A stretch of DNA of 43,120 nucleotides from positions 1 through 43,120 of the forward strand of contig CAIZWI010000176.1 of the NCBI GenBank assembly GCA_903936645.1. The letters run 5' to 3'. The notes below the pieces were generated by a model. The model worked only from the letters and a program-made list of their open reading frames with translations. It did not search any database and was not told the DNA's origin. The stretch comes from an uncultured Verrucomicrobia subdivision 3 bacterium (GTDB lineage: Bacteria > Verrucomicrobiota > Verrucomicrobiia > Limisphaerales > UBA11358). Both the position numbers and the translations under genes were made by a program. Numbering within the stretch: the stretch's first letter is position 1; each line of letters opens with the position of its first letter. This document shows, piece after piece, positions 1 through 9,574 of this stretch.

Positions 1-147
1 CCGCTGTTTAATAATTTAGATTTCAGCGAAACCAAAAGCCGGTCATCCAAATAAGGATCGCGGTTTCTTCAAACCTTTGCTTGAGCCCCCGCCCAAACGG
101 CCTCTTCGGATCAATTTCTGCCTCCCCTGCCCACCCTGCAATGGCAA

Positions 148-173
148 CCTGCGCATTTCCCCTGCGCATTTCC
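148..173. repeat. 13-bp perfect tandem duplication upstream of the nusA promoter
   Basis: The 13-mer CCTGCGCATTTCC occurs twice head to tail (148-160 and 161-173) and ends two bases before the -35 hexamer of the nusA promoter. It could be a repeated regulator site or a slippage duplication. The position favours a regulatory reading but does not prove it. Confidence 0.7.
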
Positions 174-175
174 CC

Positions 176-203
176 TTGACGAACCCGATGGGTTTCTTAT
201 AAT
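176..203 (+). promoter_or_regulatory. Sigma-70 promoter of the nusA operon
   Basis: A TTGACG hexamer (176-181) is separated by 16 bases from a perfect TATAAT (198-203). Transcription should start near 210, about 100 bases before the nusA ATG. No open frame runs into the promoter from the left, so the nusA operon seems to begin here, without the rimP gene that often precedes nusA in other bacteria. Confidence 0.75.
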
Positions 204-228
204 TACCAATCTAGAACGGTAAAGTTTA

Positions 229-241
229 CTGGTTTGACCAG
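229..241 (+). promoter_or_regulatory. Small leader hairpin upstream of the nusA attenuator
   Basis: CTGGT (229-233) and ACCAG (237-241) form a 5-bp stem with a 3-base loop. A second dyad, GTAAA-G-TTTAC (219-229), overlaps its left side. Both lie between the predicted transcription start and the terminator-like hairpin at 248-278, where they could be protein-binding or pausing elements. The role is inferred. Confidence 0.4.
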
Positions 242-247
242 CGCGCG

Positions 248-278
248 AAGTCGGATGATCAACATCTCCGACTTTTTT
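248..278 (+). terminator. Intrinsic terminator / attenuator in the nusA leader
   Basis: AAGTCGGA (248-255) pairs perfectly with TCCGACTT (267-274) across an 11-base loop, and six T follow from 273 to 278. This is a textbook Rho-independent terminator shape. It sits after the promoter at 176-203 and 31 bases before the nusA start codon, so it can end transcription before the operon is read. NusA itself stimulates termination at such hairpins, which makes autogenous attenuation a plausible role. That role is inferred, not shown. Confidence 0.7.
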
Positions 279-309
279 GTTCGCTGGATGCAAACCCAGC
301 ATTGAGCGT

Positions 310-1590
310 ATGAATGCAGATTTTTTGGCAGTACTGGAATTTTGGGAACGTGAAAAGGGCATCAACCGTGATGTCCTGGTTGGTGCTGTCCAGGAGGCGT
401 TGCTGTCCGCCGCGAAAAAAGCGGTCGGACCGGCCCGCGAACTGCGGGTGGAAATCGACCAAAAGAACGGTGATATCAAGGCGTTTGCCAAATTGATCGT
501 TTCGGAAAAAGTGATTTCCAAGCACGACCAAATTTCGGTATTTGACGCCCGCCGCACGAAGGCGGAATCCCAGGTGGGCGATGAATTGGAACTGGAAGTC
601 ACCCCCACCGGCTTTGGCCGCATTGCGTCGCAATATGCGAAGCAGGCCTTGATGCAAAAGATCCGCGTGGCGGAAAAGCAGCTCATTTTCACCGAATTCA
701 AAGACCGCGTGGGTGACATCATCAGCGGGACCGTGCGCCGGTTTGAACGTTCCGATGTGATTTTGGACCTGGGCAAATATGAAGCCATGCTGCCCAATCG
801 CGAGCGCGTGCCCACGGAGGAATATCAGGTGGGTGAACGCATCCGCTGTTACGTCAAAGCCGTGGAACAGGGTCCGCATGGACCGGAAATTATTTTATCC
901 CGCGCCGACCCCCGGTTTGTGGTAAAGCTGTTTCAATTGGAAGTGTCGGAAATCAACGACGGCACCATTGAAATCAAAGGGATTGCCCGGGAACCGGGTT
1001 TTCGCACCAAAATGGCGGTTTATTCCCGCGACAACAAGGTGGATCCAGTCGGTGCGTGCGTGGGCATGCGCGGTCAGCGGGTGAAAAACATCGTCCGTGA
1101 GCTGAATAATGAAAAGGTGGACGTGATCCCCTGGTCGGCGGATATCAAAACCTATGTGACCAAGGCGTTGGAACCAGCCAAGCTGAAAAGCATTGAGACG
1201 GACGAACGCGGTCGCCGGGTGAAAATTTTGGTAAGCGAAGATCAATTGTCCTTGGCGATTGGCAAACGCGGGCAAAACGCCCGCCTGACCGCCCGTTTGA
1301 CCGGCTGGGAAGTGGACATTGATGCCGAGCATGTGGTGGCCAAAGGTTTCAATGAAAAAGTAGCCGAAGCCGTGGCTTCCATTGCTGCGATCCCTGGAGT
1401 GACGCGGGAGCAGGCCGATGCGCTGGTGCATGCCGGGTTGACGCGGATGGAAGATTTGTTGTCGGCGGAGGCTGGCGACATCGCCGATATTCCCCAAATC
1501 GGGGAAAATGCCGCGGCGATTCTGGCCTCAGCCCATGCTGAGGCGGAGCGTCGTGCCCTTAAAGCAGGTGGCGCACCGGCAACTCCATGA
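310..1590 (+). CDS. nusA: Transcription termination/antitermination factor NusA
   Basis: NusA binds RNA polymerase in the cytoplasm and modulates pausing, intrinsic termination and antitermination. The ATG at 310 gives the typical N-terminus MNADFLAVLEFWEREKGI. A TTG at 277 in the same frame lies inside the terminator T-tract and is unlikely. The 426-residue protein has the usual order: NusA N-domain (about 1-125), S1 domain (about 135-200), KH1 with GMRG at 252-255, KH2 with GKRG at 318-321, and one helix-hairpin-helix-like C-terminal module (about 358-420). The length fits NusA proteins with a single C-terminal repeat, whereas E. coli has two. It is the first gene of the operon, with infB 96 bases downstream, and its leader holds a promoter and an attenuator-like hairpin. 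Identification is secure. Confidence 0.97.
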   Translation: MNADFLAVLEFWEREKGINRDVLVGAVQEALLSAAKKAVGPARELRVEIDQKNGDIKAFAKLIVSEKVISKHDQISVFDARRTKAESQVGDELELEVTPTGFGRIASQYAKQALMQKIRVAEKQLIFTEFKDRVGDIISGTVRRFERSDVILDLGKYEAMLPNRERVPTEEYQVGERIRCYVKAVEQGPHGPEIILSRADPRFVVKLFQLEVSEINDGTIEIKGIAREPGFRTKMAVYSRDNKVDPVGACVGMRGQRVKNIVRELNNEKVDVIPWSADIKTYVTKALEPAKLKSIETDERGRRVKILVSEDQLSLAIGKRGQNARLTARLTGWEVDIDAEHVVAKGFNEKVAEAVASIAAIPGVTREQADALVHAGLTRMEDLLSAEAGDIADIPQIGENAAAILASAHAEAERRALKAGGAPATP

Positions 1591-1686
1591 TTTGGTTTAT
1601 GACGCCCTTTAAAAAAGCGTTGTTGGTAGTGAGTTGAGCCATGAAGGCGTATCTCACATTTTGGTCAGAGCTGGTAAACGATTTTT

Positions 1687-4296
1687 ATGCCCGTTCGGAT
1701 TTACGATATATCAAAGAAGCTTGGCTTGGAAAACAAGGACATCCTTGTGAAAGCCAAGGCCTTGGGCATTGCTGCCGCCAAGGTCCCGTCTAGTTCCCTC
1801 GATAAAATCAGCGCCGAGTACCTGGAGGAGGAGCTGATTAAAGACCGTCCGGAGCTGGCCGCCCGGCTGGCCCCCAAACCGGCGGAGGCCCCCCGCCCGC
1901 CGGTGGTTGAGGAAAAAGTCCTCATCATCTCAGCACCACCCCCTCCTCCCCCCACTCCGCCGGCTCCCCCGGTAGTGGTAGCCGCCCCGGCGCAAGTCAT
2001 CGTGCCCGTTGCCGTCCAAGCCCCGGCCGCTCCGGTAGAAACTCCGACTTTAATCACCAGCCAGCCGGCGGTGCCCACCGCCACGGAAGCTCCCGTTGCT
2101 CCATCGATATCGGCGGAGCCCAACCCCAAGGTGGAAGCCATCGTCAGCCCCAGGCCCGAGCCGGCTCCCGTGGTGTCCACTCCCCCAACCCCGCCCGCCC
2201 CCCCGGCCCCGCCGGCGCCTCCGGCACCCGTGGTTCACAAGGTGGGTGATTTGGTTGGTCGCATTACGTTACCCCCACGCCCCCAGCCGCGGATGGGTGA
2301 CAAAGTGGGCTCAGTGAAGCTACCCCCACCCCGGCCGAATCCGCCGGGCCGGCCGAACCAGCCCAATCAGCAAAATTCTCCGCCGCGTAATGATTACCGG
2401 CCTGGACAGCGTTTTCAACCCGGCGGCCGCCCGGGAGTGGCCCCGGCCAACCAGCCGGCCCGGCCGTCCGGCCCGCCCGCCCAGCCCAAATTCTCCGCGC
2501 CAGCGGACAGCCAGGTCATCATCATCAAGCCACCGATCTCGGTGCGCGAGTTGGCGACCCAGTTGAACCAAAAACCCTTCAAAATCATTGGTGATTTGAT
2601 GGGTCTGGGGGTGTTTGCCACGATCAACCAGGCGATTGACGAAAAAACCGCCCAGCAACTCTGCGCCAAATACGGTTTCCGCTTTGAAGTGGAAAAACGC
2701 GAGCGCGGCGGCGGCATGGTGCATGCCGTGGAGAAAAAGGTGGAACTGGACTTTGAGGACAAAGTCGAGGAACTCAAACCCCGCGCCCCCGTGGTGACCA
2801 TCATGGGGCATGTCGATCACGGCAAAACTTCTTTGCTGGACGTCATCCGCAAGGCGAATGTGGCTGCCGGCGAAGCCGGTGGCATTACCCAGCACATTGG
2901 GGCTTACACCATTTCTGTGCCGCATCCGGAACGCAAAAGCGAGCTGGCCCAAATTACTTTTCTGGACACCCCCGGCCACGCGGCCTTTAGTTCCATGCGG
3001 GCCCGTGGCGCGAATGTCACCGACTTGGTCGTGTTGGTGGTGGCCGCCAACGACGGGGTTATGCCCCAAACCTTGGAAGCCTTGAGCCATGCCAAGGCGG
3101 CCAAAGTGCCGATTCTGGTGGCGGTGAATAAAATTGATCATCCCAACGCCAATCCGATGAAAGTCCGGCAGCAATTGCAGGACAAAGGGCTGGTGCCCGA
3201 CGATTGGGGTGGCGACACCATTTTTGTCGACGTTTCCGCCCTCACGAAGGTCGGGGTGGACAAATTGCTGGAAATGATTTTGTTGCAATCCGAATTGCTG
3301 GAGCTCAAGGCGAATCCCCATCGCCGGGCCAAGGGCAATGTGATTGAGTCCGGGGTGGAACCCGGTGGTCCCACCGCCACGGTGCTGGTGCGCAAAGGCA
3401 CCTTGAAAGTCAGCGATGTCATTTTGTGCGGGGAATATTACGGCCGCGTCCGCGCGCTCATCAACGAGGAGGACAAGCGGCTGAAAGAAGCCGGCCCCTC
3501 GGTGGCCGTCAAGGTGCTGGGATTAAACGGTGTCCCGGATGCCGGCCAGGAATTCAGCGTGGTGGAGGATGAAAAAGCCGCCCGCGAACTGGCGGAACAA
3601 CGCTTCTTGGAAGCCAAGGCCCAGGGTCAGGAAGATAAAAAGGTCACGCTGGAAAACCTGTTTGCCACGCTCGCCGCCAACCAGAGCAAGGTGCTCAAAG
3701 TAGTGGTGAAGGCGGACACCCAGGGATCCGTGGAAGCCATTGTCGAGGCGCTCAACAAAATCGAGTCGGACAAGGTGTCGCTGGAAGTCATTCACAGCGA
3801 TGTGGGAACGATTACGGAAAATGATGTGGCCCTGGCTTCGGCCTCAAGCTGTATCATTCTCGGTTTCCACACGCGGCTGGACAGCACGGCGGCGGAAAAA
3901 GCCAAACATGCGGGCGTGCAGATCAAGTTGTACGCGATTATTTACGAATTGATCGACCAGGTCAAAGAGGCGATGGCGGGCTTGCTGGATCCGCTGGTGC
4001 GGGAAGTGGTCATCGGCTCGGCCGAAATCCGCAAGGTATTTGAATTGTCCAAAGGCGTTCCGGTGGCTGGTTGTATGATCACCAGCGGGCGCATCGTCAA
4101 GGGCAAGGTGCGCGTGCGGCGGCGCAAGGATGTTATTTACGAAGGCATTACCCAGTCGTTGCGCCGCTTCCAGGACGAGGTCAATGAAGTCCGGGCGGGC
4201 ATGGAGTGCGGTATTCGCATCGATGGCTACAGTGATTTCCAAGTGGGCGATGCCATTGAATGCTACACGCTGGAAAAAATCGCCGCCAAGTTATAA
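1687..4296 (+). CDS. infB: Translation initiation factor IF-2
   Basis: IF-2 is the GTPase that places initiator fMet-tRNA on the 30S subunit and promotes subunit joining. In this 869-residue protein an IF2_N module (about 1-55) is followed by a long Pro/Ala-rich linker (about 60-280) with runs of consecutive prolines, then a second IF2_N module (about 283-340). The G domain follows: G1 GHVDHGKT at 374-381, G3 DTPGH at 427-431, G4 NKID at 481-484. Domains II to IV complete the C-terminus, including the [10 protein letters not shown] region. The extended proline-rich N-terminal linker differs in composition from the rest of the protein, as is common for IF-2 of GC-rich bacteria. The ATG at 1687 lacks a strong Shine-Dalgarno sequence. 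It belongs to the nusA operon, and a 7-bp hairpin separates it from rbfA. Confidence 0.98.
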   Translation: MPVRIYDISKKLGLENKDILVKAKALGIAAAKVPSSSLDKISAEYLEEELIKDRPELAARLAPKPAEAPRPPVVEEKVLIISAPPPPPPTPPAPPVVVAAPAQVIVPVAVQAPAAPVETPTLITSQPAVPTATEAPVAPSISAEPNPKVEAIVSPRPEPAPVVSTPPTPPAPPAPPAPPAPVVHKVGDLVGRITLPPRPQPRMGDKVGSVKLPPPRPNPPGRPNQPNQQNSPPRNDYRPGQRFQPGGRPGVAPANQPARPSGPPAQPKFSAPADSQVIIIKPPISVRELATQLNQKPFKIIGDLMGLGVFATINQAIDEKTAQQLCAKYGFRFEVEKRERGGGMVHAVEKKVELDFEDKVEELKPRAPVVTIMGHVDHGKTSLLDVIRKANVAAGEAGGITQHIGAYTISVPHPERKSELAQITFLDTPGHAAFSSMRARGANVTDLVVLVVAANDGVMPQTLEALSHAKAAKVPILVAVNKIDHPNANPMKVRQQLQDKGLVPDDWGGDTIFVDVSALTKVGVDKLLEMILLQSELLELKANPHRRAKGNVIESGVEPGGPTATVLVRKGTLKVSDVILCGEYYGRVRALINEEDKRLKEAGPSVAVKVLGLNGVPDAGQEFSVVEDEKAARELAEQRFLEAKAQGQEDKKVTLENLFATLAANQSKVLKVVVKADTQGSVEAIVEALNKIESDKVSLEVIHSDVGTITENDVALASASSCIILGFHTRLDSTAAEKAKHAGVQIKLYAIIYELIDQVKEAMAGLLDPLVREVVIGSAEIRKVFELSKGVPVAGCMITSGRIVKGKVRVRRRKDVIYEGITQSLRRFQDEVNEVRAGMECGIRIDGYSDFQVGDAIECYTLEKIAAKL

Positions 4297-4297
4297 T

Positions 4298-4318
4298 CTG
4301 CGGGGCCTTTGCCCGCAG
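4298..4318 (+). other. Intercistronic hairpin between infB and rbfA
   Basis: CTGCGGG (4298-4304) and CCCGCAG (4312-4318) form a perfect 7-bp GC-rich stem with a 7-base loop, two bases after the infB stop codon. No T-tract follows, so it is probably not a full terminator. mRNA stabilisation, processing or partial attenuation are possible roles. Confidence 0.5.
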
Positions 4319-4355
4319 GATGGTTTACCAGCCAACCCTTTAGCCATACAAGAAC

Positions 4356-4730
4356 ATGTCCGGTGTACGTCATGAGCGAGTGCGCGAATTGCTCAAGCGC
4401 GAAATTGGAGAGTCCATCCGCCGGGAATTTGCCACCGGCGACGTGGGCCTGATCACCGTCAACGACGTGGTGCCCGCCGGGGACCTGAAATCCGCCGTGG
4501 TGTATGTCAGCGTGCTGGGCAATCCCGACCAGCAAAAGCGCGGGCTGGTCAAACTCAATGAAGCGCGCATTCGCATTCAGGCGTTGGTGGCCCGGGCAGT
4601 GGTGCTCAAGCACACCCCCCTCTTAAAATTTGTGGCCGACGACACCATCGTGCGCGGCAACCGGGTCTTGCAAATCATCGAAGAGCTGGAAAAAACCACC
4701 CCTGCCGCCGAAAGTTCGGCGCCCCAGTGA
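4356..4730 (+). CDS. rbfA: 30S ribosome-binding factor A
   Basis: RbfA is a small KH-fold protein that binds pre-30S particles, helps mature the 5' end of 16S rRNA and supports cold adaptation. The 124-residue product opens with MSGVRHERVRELLKREIGES, the usual RbfA start, and continues with the conserved core including VYVSVLG and the HTPLLKFVADDTI segment (family form: R.P.L.F..D). Length and position directly after infB match the family. Its stop codon overlaps the GTG start of nrnA, which suggests translational coupling. A few C-terminal residues rich in Glu, Thr and Ala look like an unstructured tail. Confidence 0.95.
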   Translation: MSGVRHERVRELLKREIGESIRREFATGDVGLITVNDVVPAGDLKSAVVYVSVLGNPDQQKRGLVKLNEARIRIQALVARAVVLKHTPLLKFVADDTIVRGNRVLQIIEELEKTTPAAESSAPQ

Positions 4731-5710
4731 AAAGCCATCCCAAAGTCATTGACCGGATCATCGAAACCATCCGGGAACACCAAACCTTCTGCATTGTTGG
4801 CCATGTGCGCCCGGATGGCGATTGCATTGGCTCCCAGCTGGGACTGGCGCTGGCCCTGCAAAACGAGGGCAAACAGGTGGTGGTGTGGAACGAGGACACC
4901 GTGCCGGCCAAATTGAAATTTCTCGATCCGACCGGAATCTTTGCGCGGCCCAAACGGGGGGAAACCTTTGACTGCGTGATCGCCACGGATTGCGCCAGCT
5001 TTGAACGCCTGGGCAAAACCGGCAACTGCATCGCCGATCGCAAGGTGTTCATCAACATTGACCACCACGAAAGCAACACCCGGTATGCGGATATCAATTG
5101 GGTATCCGCCCGGGAGGCGTCCACGGGCGAATTAATTTTCCGACTCCTCAAGATTGCCCGCTGGCCCATCAACAAACTGATGGCCGACAATTTGTTCACG
5201 GCCGTTTCCACCGACACGGGCTCTTTCCAGTATGCCAACACCCGCCCCGGGACATTTCACACGGGGGCGGAATTGGTGACGCGCGGGGCAAATCTTGCGA
5301 AAATTTGCGACGAAGTCTACCAGTCCTATCCGCTGTCCCGGGTGCGTTTGCTCAAGCTGGTGTATAGCAAATTCCGGCTGACCATGAATGACCGCATCGC
5401 CTGGTTCTGGCTGAAGAAGGCGGACTTTTCCCGAACCGGCGCGGTGTCGAATGATTCGGAGGGGCTGATTGACCACATCCGGGCCATCGAGCCCGTGGTG
5501 GTGGCCTGTGTCTTTGAGGAGTTGGAACCGGAACTCACCCGGATCAGCCTTCGCTCCAAGAGCGCCAAGGTCAACGTCAACGAGATTGCCGCCCAGTTCG
5601 GTGGCGGGGGCCATTCTGCCGCCGCCGGCGCGCGGGTGGCCGGCAAGTCACTATCGGTGCAGCGCCGGGTGCTGGCGGCCATCAAAAAAGCCCTCCAAGC
5701 CGCCGCCTAA
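4727..5710 (+). CDS. nrnA: DHH-family oligoribonuclease / pAp phosphatase NrnA
   Basis: NrnA-type DHH phosphoesterases degrade nanoRNA 2-5 nt long and dephosphorylate 3'-phosphoadenosine 5'-phosphate, using Mn ions. The 327-residue protein shows the DHH motif I region GHVRPDGDCIGS (from residue 25), the signature DHH at 112-114 followed by ESN, and the C-terminal DHHA1 substrate loop GGGGHSAAAG near 292-301. The start is GTG at 4727, overlapping the rbfA TGA by four bases; this choice keeps the full family N-terminus MKSHPKVIDRIIETI. Placement between rbfA and truB is the standard arrangement in many Gram-positive bacteria and other phyla. The exact substrate preference (RNA or pAp) is inferred from the family. 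Confidence 0.93.
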   Translation: MKSHPKVIDRIIETIREHQTFCIVGHVRPDGDCIGSQLGLALALQNEGKQVVVWNEDTVPAKLKFLDPTGIFARPKRGETFDCVIATDCASFERLGKTGNCIADRKVFINIDHHESNTRYADINWVSAREASTGELIFRLLKIARWPINKLMADNLFTAVSTDTGSFQYANTRPGTFHTGAELVTRGANLAKICDEVYQSYPLSRVRLLKLVYSKFRLTMNDRIAWFWLKKADFSRTGAVSNDSEGLIDHIRAIEPVVVACVFEELEPELTRISLRSKSAKVNVNEIAAQFGGGGHSAAAGARVAGKSLSVQRRVLAAIKKALQAAA

Positions 5711-5715
5711 TTTTC

Positions 5716-6432
5716 ATGCAAGAATTCAGCTCACTGGACGGCGCCCTCTTGGTGGACAAGCCCCCCGGCCCAACTTCCCACGATGTGGTGGACGCCATCC
5801 GCCGCCGGTTTGGCATCAAAAAAGTCGGGCATTGTGGCACCTTGGATCCCAATGCCACCGGTTTGCTCATCATTGTGCTGGGCCGGGGCACCAAGTTATC
5901 CGAACGGCTGATGGGCGATGACAAGGTCTACGAGGGCACCATGAAGTTTGGGGAAACGACCACCAGCCATGATTCCGATGGGGAAATCACCGCCACGCGA
6001 CCGGTGCCCCCGTTAAGTCTGGAATTGCTAAATACCGAAGCCGCCCGCTTCATTGGCGACCAAATGCAAATGCCACCGATGGTCTCCGCCATCAAAAAGG
6101 ACGGCGTGCCCTTGTATAAGCTGGCCCGCAAAGGCATTGAGGTCGAACGCGAGCCCCGGCTCGTGCATATTTATAATTATCGTTTTACCACTTGCACCCC
6201 GCCCCTCGCGGAATTCTGTGTGGCCTGCACCAAGGGCACTTATATTCGCAGTCTGGCCAGTGATCTGGGCGAAAAGCTGGGCTGTGGCGCGCATTTGACA
6301 ACGTTGCGCCGCACGGCTTCGGGCCGGTTCGATGTGGTGGATGCGTTAAAGCTGGACGCCCTGTTAAAATTACCGCTGCCAGAATTGGAAAAACGGGTCA
6401 TTCCCTATTTGCGACTGGCCGCCAGCGCATGA
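5716..6432 (+). CDS. truB: tRNA pseudouridine(55) synthase TruB
   Basis: TruB converts U55 in the T-loop of tRNAs to pseudouridine. The 238-residue protein has the catalytic block GTLDPNATG with the catalytic Asp at residue 44, preceded by the LLVDKPPGPTSHDVV region, and the downstream CTKGTYIRSLASDLG and LRRTASGRF motifs. It is shorter than E. coli TruB (about 314 residues) and ends soon after the catalytic domain, so the C-terminal PUA-like domain is reduced or absent, as in several other phyla. It starts five bases after the nrnA stop and is followed within four bases by ribF, so all three are almost certainly co-transcribed. Confidence 0.96.
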   Translation: MQEFSSLDGALLVDKPPGPTSHDVVDAIRRRFGIKKVGHCGTLDPNATGLLIIVLGRGTKLSERLMGDDKVYEGTMKFGETTTSHDSDGEITATRPVPPLSLELLNTEAARFIGDQMQMPPMVSAIKKDGVPLYKLARKGIEVEREPRLVHIYNYRFTTCTPPLAEFCVACTKGTYIRSLASDLGEKLGCGAHLTTLRRTASGRFDVVDALKLDALLKLPLPELEKRVIPYLRLAASA

Positions 6433-6435
6433 CGC

Positions 6436-7386
6436 ATGAAAATCATCAGCGCAGCGAAAGACCTGGCAGCGGCGGGACGGAAAGTCTGCCTGGCAATTGG
6501 CGTCTTTGACGGTGTCCACCTCGGCCACCAGCAAATTATCCGCCAAACCATCACCGATGCGCGGCAGCATGACGGTCTGGCGCTGGTGGTTACCTTCGAC
6601 CGCCACCCCAGTGCCATTGTCGCCCCGGAGCGCCAACCGAGTCTGATTTATTCCCTGCCCCAAAAACTACGCACTCTGGCAGCCCTGGGGGCGGACGCCG
6701 TCCTCGTCCTGCCTTTTGATGAGGCATTCAGCCGCCAGACGGGTCAGGAGTTCATTCAATTATTAGCCAGGGAGTTGGGGAAAATACAAAGCATCTGCGT
6801 GGGCGCAAATTTTGTATTTGGCCACCAACGGAGCGGCAACGTCGAATCACTGAAAAAACTGGGCGAACATTTAAATTTTAACGTTCACGGACTCGCTTCC
6901 GTGGCCCTCGATGGCCTGATTATCAGCAGCACGCGCATCCGTGAGGCCATTCGGCAGGGAGACTTGGGCAAGGCCAGTCAAATGCTGGGCCGGCCATATG
7001 CAGTGTGCGGCCAAATCGTTCCCGGAGATCGTTTGGGCCGCCAGTGGGGATTTCCCACGGCCAATCTGGACGCCACAGCTTTAAACCTCCCACCCAACGG
7101 GGTTTATGCCGGACTTACTCAAGTAAATCAGCACAGTTACCGCGTGGCGCTGAACATCGGGCGCCGCCCCACCTTAAATTCGCCCGCCCCGGAGTTACGG
7201 GTGGAGGCCCACTTACTGGATTTTTCGGGTGATTTATATGGCCAGGAATTGGAAGTCGAGGTCTGGGAACGGCTTCGGGAGGAGAAAAAATTCTCGTCAC
7301 CCGGACAATTAAAGGAGCAAATCGCCCGGGATGTCCAGTTGGTCCGGGCACAGGACCGACCCAAGACCCGCCAAACCGTTGAATAA
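6436..7386 (+). CDS. ribF: Bifunctional riboflavin kinase / FAD synthetase
   Basis: RibF phosphorylates riboflavin to FMN and adenylylates FMN to FAD. In this 316-residue protein the N-terminal nucleotidyltransferase module carries GVFDGVHLGH at 22-31 (the HxGH adenylylation motif) and the ISSTRIREAI segment near residue 160. The C-terminal flavokinase module (about 184-306) carries GDRLGRQWGFPTANL, which includes the PTAN phosphate/Mg site, and later NIGRRPT. Length is typical for the bacterial bifunctional enzyme. It is the last gene of the nusA operon; rpsO and pnp, which often follow, are absent and rpoD comes next after 245 bases. No clear terminator was found behind it. Confidence 0.96.
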   Translation: MKIISAAKDLAAAGRKVCLAIGVFDGVHLGHQQIIRQTITDARQHDGLALVVTFDRHPSAIVAPERQPSLIYSLPQKLRTLAALGADAVLVLPFDEAFSRQTGQEFIQLLARELGKIQSICVGANFVFGHQRSGNVESLKKLGEHLNFNVHGLASVALDGLIISSTRIREAIRQGDLGKASQMLGRPYAVCGQIVPGDRLGRQWGFPTANLDATALNLPPNGVYAGLTQVNQHSYRVALNIGRRPTLNSPAPELRVEAHLLDFSGDLYGQELEVEVWERLREEKKFSSPGQLKEQIARDVQLVRAQDRPKTRQTVE

Positions 7387-7456
7387 AAGCGACTTGGGAA
7401 ATGCCCAACCCTGGCAACCAGTGATTCCGCCGGACCGGTGGACGATGCGATTATAC

Positions 7457-7484
7457 TTGAATTTACGCAAAAGCGGATTACACT
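7457..7484 (+). promoter_or_regulatory. Possible promoter upstream of rpoD
   Basis: TTGAAT (7457-7462), a 16-base spacer and TACACT (7479-7484) match the sigma-70 consensus at four of six positions in each hexamer. This would give a leader of about 140 bases before rpoD. A TATACT at 7452-7457 is an alternative -10 but has no good -35. The 245-base gap between ribF and rpoD shows nothing else clear. Confidence 0.3.
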
Positions 7485-7631
7485 TAAAAACGCGTAGGTC
7501 TTCTGGTGTTCGTAGTCCCCAAGATTCACCGCAAGTGAACACGATAGAACATTTGTAAAGGCAGCGCTTTCGCTAGGCAGAGTCGCCCGAATACCTCTGA
7601 ACCATTGCGTTTATTTTTGGTCTCATAATTT

Positions 7632-9533
7632 ATGTCGAACAGAAAATCTGCGGCGCCCAAGAGCGCGCCGGCCGGTGGCAAACGCAGCGGTGCCAAAAAA
7701 ACTGAAGCCAAGCTTCCCGCCGCCCGCAAGCGTTTTGTGATTTCCAACAAGGCGGCAAAGCCGGGTGATGCCGCTCCCAAGGCAAAAAAAGCATCAGCCA
7801 CCCCAGAGCCGGGGGAAACCCCCAAGGCCGCAGCCAAGACCCCCGCCACTGCCCATCCGACCGCCGCCCCGACCGTTTCCTCCGCCTCCTCGGTCGACAT
7901 GACCGAAACGATTAAGACCCTGCTGCACCTCGCCCAGGAGCACGGCTACATCACTTATGACGACATTAATGATGTTTTGCCGGATAATTTAAGTCCCGAC
8001 GACCTGGATGCCCTGCTTTCCAAACTCCGCGGGCTGGATGTGGAAATTGTCATGGATCAGGCCGAGGCGGAACGCGCCGAACGCACCAAGCATCCCGAAC
8101 AAGCTCCGCAAGCGAACGAGGAAGAAGAAGATTCCCGCTTGGAAATCCTGGATGATCCGGTCCGGATGTACATGAATCAGATGGGCAAAGTGCCCTTGCT
8201 GACCCGCGAACAGGAAGTCGAGATTTGCAAACGGATTGAAGAGGCCGAAGTGGCGATGAAAACCATCGTTTACAGCCTCGGTTTTACCGCCAAGGAGCAT
8301 ATCGCCATCGCCGAAAAGCTTCTGTCCGAACCGCCCAAGGAACGTTTTGACCGGGTGATTGTGGATAAAAAGGTGGCCAATCGCGATGGTCATTTGCGGG
8401 ACCTTCGCAAGCTGATTAAAAAGGTGCGCGCCTTTGATCAAAAGGTCGACGAAACCTATCTGGGCTGGCAAAAGGCCCAGCAAAAAACCCGGCGCGAGGA
8501 AATTGAGCGCGAACTCAAGAAGATGACGGTGAAGCTCCAGGACTTTTTCGGTAAATTCTTTTATAAGCAGAAAGTCGTCGAGGAAATGATTGTGGTGGCG
8601 GGCAACATCCATGAGAAGTTTCAGGCCAGCCTGCGGCACATTCAAGAACTGGAAGCGGCGGGCAGCAAACCCGGCAGCAAGGCCGCCAGCGAAGCGGAAC
8701 ACGCCAAAATTCATACGCTGGAACAGTTTGTCCGGATGCCTCGCGAAGATTTCTACAAGGCATTTATCGAATTGAAAGCCGCGGCCGATCGCGGTTTGAA
8801 GGCGAAAACCCACATGGCGGAGGCTAATTTGCGCCTGGTGGTTTCCGTCGCCAAAAAATATACCAACCGCGGCCAGTCCTTTTTGGATTTGATCCAGGAG
8901 GGCAACATCGGCTTGATGAAGGGCGTCGAAAAATTTGAGTACCGCCGGGGCTACAAATTCTCCACCTACGCCATTTGGTGGATTCGCCAGGCGATCACCC
9001 GCAGCATCGCCGACCAGGCCCGCACCATCCGCATTCCGGTGCACATGATTGAAATCATGAACAAACTCTGGCGCGCGCAAAAGCAACTGACCCAGGAAAT
9101 GGGCCGCGAACCTTCGCCCGAGGAACTTGCGGACGAAATGCACATGCCGGTGGCCCGCATTCATGCCCTGCTCAAAATGGCTCAGCAACCCGTCTCCCTG
9201 CACGCCCCGGTGGGTGATGATGGCGACGTGAGCGTGGGCGATTTCATCGAGGACAAGTCAGCGGAAAACCCCTCCGACGTGACCAGTTACAGCCTGCTGC
9301 GGGAAAAATTAAGCGATGTGCTGACCACCCTCACCGAGCGGGAGCGCAAGATCTTGGAAATGCGGTTTGGGTTGCTGGATGGTTACGAACGCACGCTGGA
9401 AGAAATTGGCAAAATGTACAACGTGACGCGCGAGCGGATTCGCCAGATTGAAGCCAAAGCCCTGCGTAAATTGCGGCATCCCACCCGGGTGCGGCATTTG
9501 CAGGGTTTCCTGGAAACAGCCGAACCGGCGTAA
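7632..9533 (+). CDS. rpoD: Primary RNA polymerase sigma factor RpoD (sigma-70)
   Basis: This housekeeping sigma factor directs RNA polymerase to -35/-10 promoters. The 633-residue protein starts with an unusual Lys/Ala/Pro-rich extension of about 85 residues, then region 1.1 (about 90-142), region 1.2 (about 172-206), a non-conserved region, region 2 (about 394-465) with the polymerase- and -10-binding segments [12 protein letters not shown] and [14 protein letters not shown], region 3, and region 4 from about 566 with the -35-binding helix-turn-helix [20 protein letters not shown]. The presence of region 1.1 marks it as a primary sigma. There is no strong Shine-Dalgarno before the ATG. A strong intrinsic terminator lies 41 bases after the stop. 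The promoters at 176-203 and 15314-15342 match the recognition expected of such a factor. Confidence 0.97.
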   Translation: MSNRKSAAPKSAPAGGKRSGAKKTEAKLPAARKRFVISNKAAKPGDAAPKAKKASATPEPGETPKAAAKTPATAHPTAAPTVSSASSVDMTETIKTLLHLAQEHGYITYDDINDVLPDNLSPDDLDALLSKLRGLDVEIVMDQAEAERAERTKHPEQAPQANEEEEDSRLEILDDPVRMYMNQMGKVPLLTREQEVEICKRIEEAEVAMKTIVYSLGFTAKEHIAIAEKLLSEPPKERFDRVIVDKKVANRDGHLRDLRKLIKKVRAFDQKVDETYLGWQKAQQKTRREEIERELKKMTVKLQDFFGKFFYKQKVVEEMIVVAGNIHEKFQASLRHIQELEAAGSKPGSKAASEAEHAKIHTLEQFVRMPREDFYKAFIELKAAADRGLKAKTHMAEANLRLVVSVAKKYTNRGQSFLDLIQEGNIGLMKGVEKFEYRRGYKFSTYAIWWIRQAITRSIADQARTIRIPVHMIEIMNKLWRAQKQLTQEMGREPSPEELADEMHMPVARIHALLKMAQQPVSLHAPVGDDGDVSVGDFIEDKSAENPSDVTSYSLLREKLSDVLTTLTERERKILEMRFGLLDGYERTLEEIGKMYNVTRERIRQIEAKALRKLRHPTRVRHLQGFLETAEPA

Positions 9534-9574
9534 AACTCGCCCTGGTTCGAATTCAAAGGTAGAAATCTATTACC

